From Streptomyces purpureus (GTDB lineage Bacteria; Actinomycetota; Actinomycetes; Streptomycetales; Streptomycetaceae), in contig NZ_BMQQ01000035.1 in assembly GCF_014648195.1 (NCBI RefSeq), positions 18,824-61,844 on the forward strand: a stretch of 43,021 bases of DNA, written 5' to 3'. This document shows, piece after piece, positions 39,343 through 43,021 of the stretch. Each line of letters starts with the position of its first letter. Within the stretch, counting starts at the first letter, position 1. The notes under the pieces are model-generated. The model ran no database searches and was not told the origin of the DNA. It saw only the letters and a program-made list of their open reading frames with translations. The translations under genes and the position numbers were made by a program.

Positions 39343-40320
39343 TTATCTGTAGCGGGGGTTGGGGCTGCTGGTGCCGGCTGCCGAGGCGGGCAGGGAGTCC
39401 AGCAGGTAGGCGGCGGCGTCCCGTAGCCGCGCCGGAGCGGCGGTGTGGGCGCGCGTGGCGCGCGCGGTGCCGCCGAGTCTCTCGGTGGTCCGTACGGAGC
39501 CGATACGGGCGGCCCGGGGCGCGAGGTCCTCGATCAGGCCCTCCGCCTCCCGCCAGGCCCCGGCCCCCACCAGCGCCGACAGCAGCTCCGCGCCGAACAG
39601 ATGGCGGTACGAGGGTCCGGGCGCGGTGGCCGCCTCGTACAGCAGGGGGACGGCCCGGTCCCACTGCCGCAGCCGGGCCAGCACCCAGCCCCGGTGGCCG
39701 AGGAGTTCGGTCTCGTCGATCCACCACGCCCAGGGGGGATCGTGGCGGGAGAGTCCGTCGAGGAAGCGGCCGCGGGCGCGGGAGAGCAGCCGCAGGGTCT
39801 CGTCATGGCCGCCTAGCAGGGCGGTGGCGTGCGCCTGGCGGATCAGGACGAGGCTGTCGACCCGGGCCGGCAGGGGGCGCGCGCCGACCACCCGGGCGGC
39901 GCTCTCCAGGGCGGCCCTCGGCTGCCCGGCGTAGGCCCCGAGCATGCTGTGGTTGAGCAGCACGAGCCGGGCCGTCCACCGGTCCCCCGCGCGTTCCGCG
40001 AGCGCCAGGGCGCGCAGGTTCGCCCGGTGGGCGTGGCGGGGCAGGCCGGCGTCGAAGAGGATCCAGCCGATGACCTCGGTGAGCTCCGCCAGCGCCGCGA
40101 GCAGGTCGCCGCCGAGTCCGGTCAGGCTCACGGGCGGTGCGGTGAGTTCGGGAACCTCCCGCAGAGTCTCGCGTACGCCCTCCATCGCGGCGGTCGCCCC
40201 CTGCTCGGCGTCCAGGGCGACGAGCCGCCGGACGGCGCTCCGGACGCGCGCGACCGTCGTACCGGATCCGTCGCCGCAGGCCGCCCCGAGGCCCACGGCG
40301 GGCCGGGCGGCCCGCGTCAT
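39343..40320 (-). CDS. TPR-like regulatory protein resembling HTH-less XRE regulator C-terminal domain
   Basis: Encodes 325 residues from an ATG overlapping the upstream stop (ATGA). It has tandem helical TPR-like repeats: AELTEVIGWILFDAGLPRHAHRANLRALALAERAGD, RLVLLNHSMLGAYAGQPRAALE, LIRQAHATALLGGHDETLRLLSRARGRFLDG and WVLARLRQWDRAVPLLYEA. This pattern resembles the C-terminal domain of a large Streptomyces XRE regulator group, but no N-terminal helix-turn-helix is present: the first 60 residues are Ala/Arg/Gly-rich. It may be a signal-receiving or scaffold protein for the membrane and peptidase partners encoded upstream. Confidence 0.75.
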   Translation of the reverse strand: MTRAARPAVGLGAACGDGSGTTVARVRSAVRRLVALDAEQGATAAMEGVRETLREVPELTAPPVSLTGLGGDLLAALAELTEVIGWILFDAGLPRHAHRANLRALALAERAGDRWTARLVLLNHSMLGAYAGQPRAALESAARVVGARPLPARVDSLVLIRQAHATALLGGHDETLRLLSRARGRFLDGLSRHDPPWAWWIDETELLGHRGWVLARLRQWDRAVPLLYEAATAPGPSYRHLFGAELLSALVGAGAWREAEGLIEDLAPRAARIGSVRTTERLGGTARATRAHTAAPARLRDAAAYLLDSLPASAAGTSSPNPRYR

Positions 40321-41525
40321 GACAGCAGCTCGGCGTCGTCCCGGCCCAGGCGGCGCCGGCCGAGGGCGGAGAACGACGACGCCACCTTGGTCAGCCACTC
40401 CACCTCGTCCCGGAAGTCCTCGTACGGCGGGCGTACGGGAATGTCGGTGGCGTCCGCCCGTTCGGCCCGCTCGGCGGGCGGCCTGCTGAGCACGGCGCGG
40501 ACCTGGAGCGCCTCGCCCAGGGGTGACGTGGGGTCCTCGGGGAGCCGCAGGGAGCGGGCCATCCGGGAGAAGTCCTCCAGCGAGAGCGAGGTGCGCAGCA
40601 TCAGCTGGCCGTCACGGATCTCGATGACGCGCCGGTAGAGGCTGTAGTGCGGGTCGCGGGTGGGGATGATGTCGCGCGGCCAGGACCGCGGCGGGGCCAG
40701 CGCGATGTCCGGCGAGGCCTGGTAGAGGGCCCACCACAGGGGCCGCAGCCGGAGGTAGGAGCGGTAGCTGCGCAGCCAGCCGAGCGCGCGGGTGAGGTGG
40801 ATGCCCCAGGACGGAATGGTCCAGCCGGTGATCTGGAGCAGGGCGCCGATGCTGCCGCAGGTCCACTGGATGGGGTCGAGTGCGGAGCCGTCGAAGTGCA
40901 GCCGGGTGCCGGCGATCTGGATGCCGCGGGTGACGCAGTAGACCATGATCAGGCTCGCGCCGAGGGTGACGGTGCGCATGCCGACCTTGAGCCACTGCCG
41001 GTTGGCCATCTTCGTGAACCGCAGCGAGAGCCGTACGGTCTCGAACTGGCCCACGGCGCACAGCAGCAGATAGAACGACATGTAGGCGGCGTAGCCGCCG
41101 TCCTGGATGCTCCGCAGGATCGTCGAGGTCGCCGTCTCGGAGTCGGCCACCGGGCTGACGGCGAGGGACGCGGCCACCAGGACGCAGAGCGCGGCGGCGA
41201 AGAACAGCAACCGGCGGCGGGCGCGGCGCCGGGCCTCGTCGGGCGGACAGGACCAGTAGACGAGCACGACCTGCTGGGCCGCGGTGAGAACGACTACCAG
41301 CACCTGCACGATCAGTGAGGTGATGTTGGCGTGTCCGAACAGGTCGGAGATGTGCAGCCGCAGGACGTCAAGGTCGACGAGGAAGCTGAGACCGGAGCAG
41401 AGGAAGTAGGTGCACAGCGCCCACAGGGCGATGTCGTGCTTTCTGCGCAGCAGATCGGGCAGCCGGTAGCCGAAGGCCGCGAGTCCGCCGATCGCGCAGA
41501 TCCACGAAAGAACTCCGTAGATCAC
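40317..41525 (-). CDS. MAB_1171c / DUF6545 family membrane protein
   Basis: Encodes 402 residues from a GTG overlapping the ImmA-like stop (GTGA). About seven hydrophobic helices occupy residues 1-235 (for example IYGVLSWICAIGGLAAFGY, SLIVQVLVVVLTAAQQVVLV, LLFFAAALCVLVAASLAV, ALLQITGWTIPSWGI). A soluble C-terminal domain follows, with LRPLWWALYQASPDIAL, YSLYRRVIEIRDGQLMLR and FSALGRRRLGRDDAEL, the conserved part of this actinobacterial family. It is annotated elsewhere as a putative transporter, without proof. Its constant partner is an ImmA/IrrE-type peptidase, suggesting a membrane receptor for proteolytic signalling (inference). Confidence 0.85.
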   Translation of the reverse strand: MIYGVLSWICAIGGLAAFGYRLPDLLRRKHDIALWALCTYFLCSGLSFLVDLDVLRLHISDLFGHANITSLIVQVLVVVLTAAQQVVLVYWSCPPDEARRRARRRLLFFAAALCVLVAASLAVSPVADSETATSTILRSIQDGGYAAYMSFYLLLCAVGQFETVRLSLRFTKMANRQWLKVGMRTVTLGASLIMVYCVTRGIQIAGTRLHFDGSALDPIQWTCGSIGALLQITGWTIPSWGIHLTRALGWLRSYRSYLRLRPLWWALYQASPDIALAPPRSWPRDIIPTRDPHYSLYRRVIEIRDGQLMLRTSLSLEDFSRMARSLRLPEDPTSPLGEALQVRAVLSRPPAERAERADATDIPVRPPYEDFRDEVEWLTKVASSFSALGRRRLGRDDAELLS

Positions 41526-42103
41526 ACGCCCCCCTGGTCCGGGTTTCCGACACCGCTCTCGATACGCGCCACGATCTCCGCCGCTTCCTCGGGGACGCCC
41601 CAGGCCGGTTCGAGCCAGCGTTTGGTGGCCCGCGCGAGAATCAGCGAGGCCATGGTCTCGGCCTCCTGCTCCTCGTCCTCGCTGTAGCGCGAGCGCATCA
41701 GCATGCCGCGTACGTCCGCCGGATCGACGTCGTCGAGGAATTGGCCGGAACCGTTCGGCGAGGGGCTCACGGATCCACGGTGCTCGAAGGCGATGTGGGC
41801 GAGTTCATGGGCGATGATGTGCTCTTTGTGGGACGCCGAAGCGGCCTTCTCGAAAACGATGATGTCGAAGTCATCCATTTTCAGCCACATCCCGAAGAGG
41901 TGGCGTTCCGGAAAGGTCATCGGTATCAGATGTATGGGCCTTCGGCGCTGCGTGGACAGATAGTGGTGGAGTTCCTCTATCCCGCAGCCGTGCTCCATAC
42001 CCCAGTCCGCAAGCAGCGCCTCGCAGGTGTGCCGCACCTCTTTGAGACGGCGCCTGAGCCGCCGCTCTTCCGACGACGGTAACGCAGGGCCAGGTAACTT
42101 CAT
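41522..42103 (-). CDS. ImmA/IrrE-type Zn metallopeptidase with two TTA codons
   Basis: Encodes 193 residues from an ATG preceded by GAAGGACTGCGA. The zinc motif is HELAH in SHKEHIIAHELAHIAFEH, with a likely third ligand in the acidic YSEDEEQEAETMASLIL helix. Codons 3 and 8 (42095-42097 and 42080-42082) are TTA, so translation should need bldA tRNA. Such peptidases cleave HTH repressors (ImmR, DdrO) in known systems, but no HTH gene is adjacent. An ATG at 42211 would add a basic 36-residue extension. It is the first gene of a four-gene unit with MAB_1171c, TPR-like and DUF3574 genes. Confidence 0.85.
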   Translation of the reverse strand: MKLPGPALPSSEERRLRRRLKEVRHTCEALLADWGMEHGCGIEELHHYLSTQRRRPIHLIPMTFPERHLFGMWLKMDDFDIIVFEKAASASHKEHIIAHELAHIAFEHRGSVSPSPNGSGQFLDDVDPADVRGMLMRSRYSEDEEQEAETMASLILARATKRWLEPAWGVPEEAAEIVARIESGVGNPDQGGV

Positions 42104-42366
42104 TCGCAGTCCTTCACGTTCGGAAGTCCCTGAAGCTTTTTGGATGGTCTTGCCGGTGGCCCATCCCGTGGTCCTTCCGGCGGTCTTGCGGATGCGCCGC
42201 CATGATGCCACACCCTTGACAAACGGATGATGGATTCACGATCCGGTGTTCGACGCCGATGGCTGAGGGTTTTCGCCCGCTGATCGCGTCCGCGCGGCCG
42301 GCGCGCGGGGCTGCGGGGGCTCTGGGATCCTGCGGGAGAGCAGCTACCGGTGAGTCAGGAGTAAAC
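42104..42366. other. divergent promoter region between ImmA-like and SRPBCC genes
   Basis: 263 bp without a confident gene. It is AT-richer than its surroundings and contains TTGACA on the plus strand (42217-42222) without a matching -10. A possible N-terminal extension of the peptidase covers 42104-42211. Confidence 0.5.
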
Positions 42367-42813
42367 ATGGCCGGACAGTTCGAGGCGAGCGTCGAGATCG
42401 ACCGTCCCATCGAGGAGGTCTTCGCCTTCCTCGCCGACGGCCGCAACGACCCCTCCTTCAGCCCCCGCGTCCAGCGGATCGAGCGGTCCCCGGACGAACC
42501 GACGCAGGTGGGGACGGTGTTCCGCAGCACGGTGAAGGACGCCGGGGTCACCACCGGCCGGGCCTTCCGCATCAGCGAGTTCCAGGCGCCGCACCGGATC
42601 CGGTGGGCCGAGGTGAGCGAGAACCTCGTGACGGTCCCCGAGGGCGGCTACGACCTGGAGGAGCTGCCGGGCGGGCGGACGCGCGTACGTATCTTCAACG
42701 TCCTGGAGGGCCACGGCTTCGGCAAGCTCCTGGCCGGATTCGCCCTGCGCGCCGCACGCAAGGACGCGCCCGCGTTCGGACGCCGCATCAAGGCCGCGGT
42801 CGAAGCGTCCTGA
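42367..42813 (+). CDS. SRPBCC family protein
   Basis: Encodes 148 residues from an ATG preceded by CAGGAGTAAAC. Bet v1-like features: FEASVEIDRPIEEVFAFLADGRNDPSFSPRV, FRISEFQAPHRIRWAEVSE, YDLEELPGGRTRVRIFNV and a C-terminal helix RKDAPAFGRRIKAAVEAS. It is a ligand-binding fold of unknown ligand, similar in layout to the SRPBCC protein at 29952. The last codons and stop region (GCGTCCTGAGGG) resemble part of the tandem repeat unit that follows. Confidence 0.88.
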   Translation: MAGQFEASVEIDRPIEEVFAFLADGRNDPSFSPRVQRIERSPDEPTQVGTVFRSTVKDAGVTTGRAFRISEFQAPHRIRWAEVSENLVTVPEGGYDLEELPGGRTRVRIFNVLEGHGFGKLLAGFALRAARKDAPAFGRRIKAAVEAS

Positions 42814-42841
42814 GGGGGCGGGGGGCGACTGGCGTCGGATG

Positions 42842-43021
42842 GTGACCGAATCCTTACGGCCGCGCGCGGGAGCCACCAAGCCGGCCGAGGCGTCTTGAGG
42901 GGCGGCGGGCGCCTGCGCGGAGAGAGTGACCGAATCCTTACGGCCGCGCGGGAGCCACCAAGCCGGCCGAGGCGTCTTGAGGGGCGGCGGACGCCTGCGC
43001 GGAGAGAGTGACCGAATCCTT
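42842..43021. repeat. tandem 82-84 bp direct repeat, running off the window
   Basis: Unit 1 (42842-42925, 84 bp) and unit 2 (42926-43007, 82 bp) differ by one 2-bp deletion and one base change; a third copy begins at 43008. Each starts GTGACCGAATCC and contains GGCGTCTTGAGGGGCGG. Bases 42798-42853 (GCGTCCTGAGGG through GTGACCGAATCC) are a diverged copy of the unit's junction. Because 82 is not a multiple of three, it is not coding repeat. Confidence 0.9.

Noticed and set aside
41522..42103. Classical two-gene toxin-antitoxin module
   Set aside because: The ImmA-like protein is often labelled a toxin component, but no antitoxin gene adjoins and the operon partners are a membrane protein and a TPR-like protein.
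42842..43021. Possible CRISPR array at the end of the window
   Set aside because: The units are contiguous with no spacers, 82-84 bp long and lack a short conserved repeat. No cas-like gene is seen.

Overview
The window is a 43-kb piece of a very GC-rich actinomycete chromosome, almost certainly Streptomyces or a close relative. The support is strong third-position G/C bias, frequent GTG and TTG starts, translationally coupled genes with GTGA/ATGA overlaps, and families typical of streptomycetes (DUF6421, DUF5134, MAB_1171c/DUF6545, DUF3574, SpoIIE/PAS/GAF phosphatases, LVIVD plus DUF305). Most of it reads as chromosomal housekeeping and regulatory sequence. I see no rRNA or tRNA genes, no insertion sequence, no CRISPR array and no polyketide/peptide biosynthetic cluster.

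Layout. 1-1618: tail of a PlsC-like acyltransferase, then a minus-strand pair (B3/4-domain protein, transglutaminase-like protein). 1715-4967: minus-strand three-gene unit of DUF6421 protein, SDR and threonine-aldolase-like lyase, joined by overlapping stop/start codons. 5120-6989: a luciferase-like flavin oxidoreductase divergent from a PadR regulator. 7183-11052: GDPD, GNAT, DUF5134 membrane protein, M56 metallopeptidase, PAP2 phosphatase. 11126-14142: TetR regulator, secreted LVIVD protein and divergent DUF305 lipoprotein. 14251-17228: FprA-type ferredoxin reductase, ArsR regulator and an Old Yellow Enzyme divergent from it across two near-identical operators. 17375-21270: beta-propeller protein, uracil-DNA glycosylase coupled to a GlcNAc-kinase-like gene, CbiX-like protein. 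21350-25303: lactonase-fold protein, FUSC membrane protein divergent from an AsnC regulator, cupin. 25765-27992: MoxR ATPase coupled to a CoxE/VWA protein. 27996-28511: remnant of an epoxide hydrolase. 28583-30401: MFS transporter and SRPBCC protein. 30709-35502: two large SpoIIE-type phosphatases placed tail to tail, one carrying its own anti-sigma-kinase-like ATPase domain. 35682-38775: CBM48-like protein, VOC protein, CsbD, FAD/Rieske oxidoreductase. 38858-42103: a four-gene minus-strand cassette. 42367-43021: SRPBCC gene followed by a tandem 82-84 bp repeat that runs off the window.

The best candidate for an undescribed system is the 38858-42103 cassette. It encodes an ImmA/IrrE-type Zn peptidase, a polytopic MAB_1171c membrane protein, a TPR-like protein resembling the C-terminal half of Streptomyces XRE regulators but lacking the helix-turn-helix, and a secreted DUF3574 protein. 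Junctions are GTGA, ATGA and 8 bp, so it looks like one transcript. The first gene has TTA codons at positions 3 and 8 and the last has one at position 18; I found no other TTA codon in any gene of the window. This would place both ends of the operon under the developmental leucyl-tRNA bldA. Function is inference.

Other structure worth noting: the paired TACGAT-N4-ATCGTA operators, a GCGGGGT heptanucleotide array with an ideal G-quadruplex pattern, a U-tract terminator upstream of the large phosphatase, and strong hairpins between several convergent genes.
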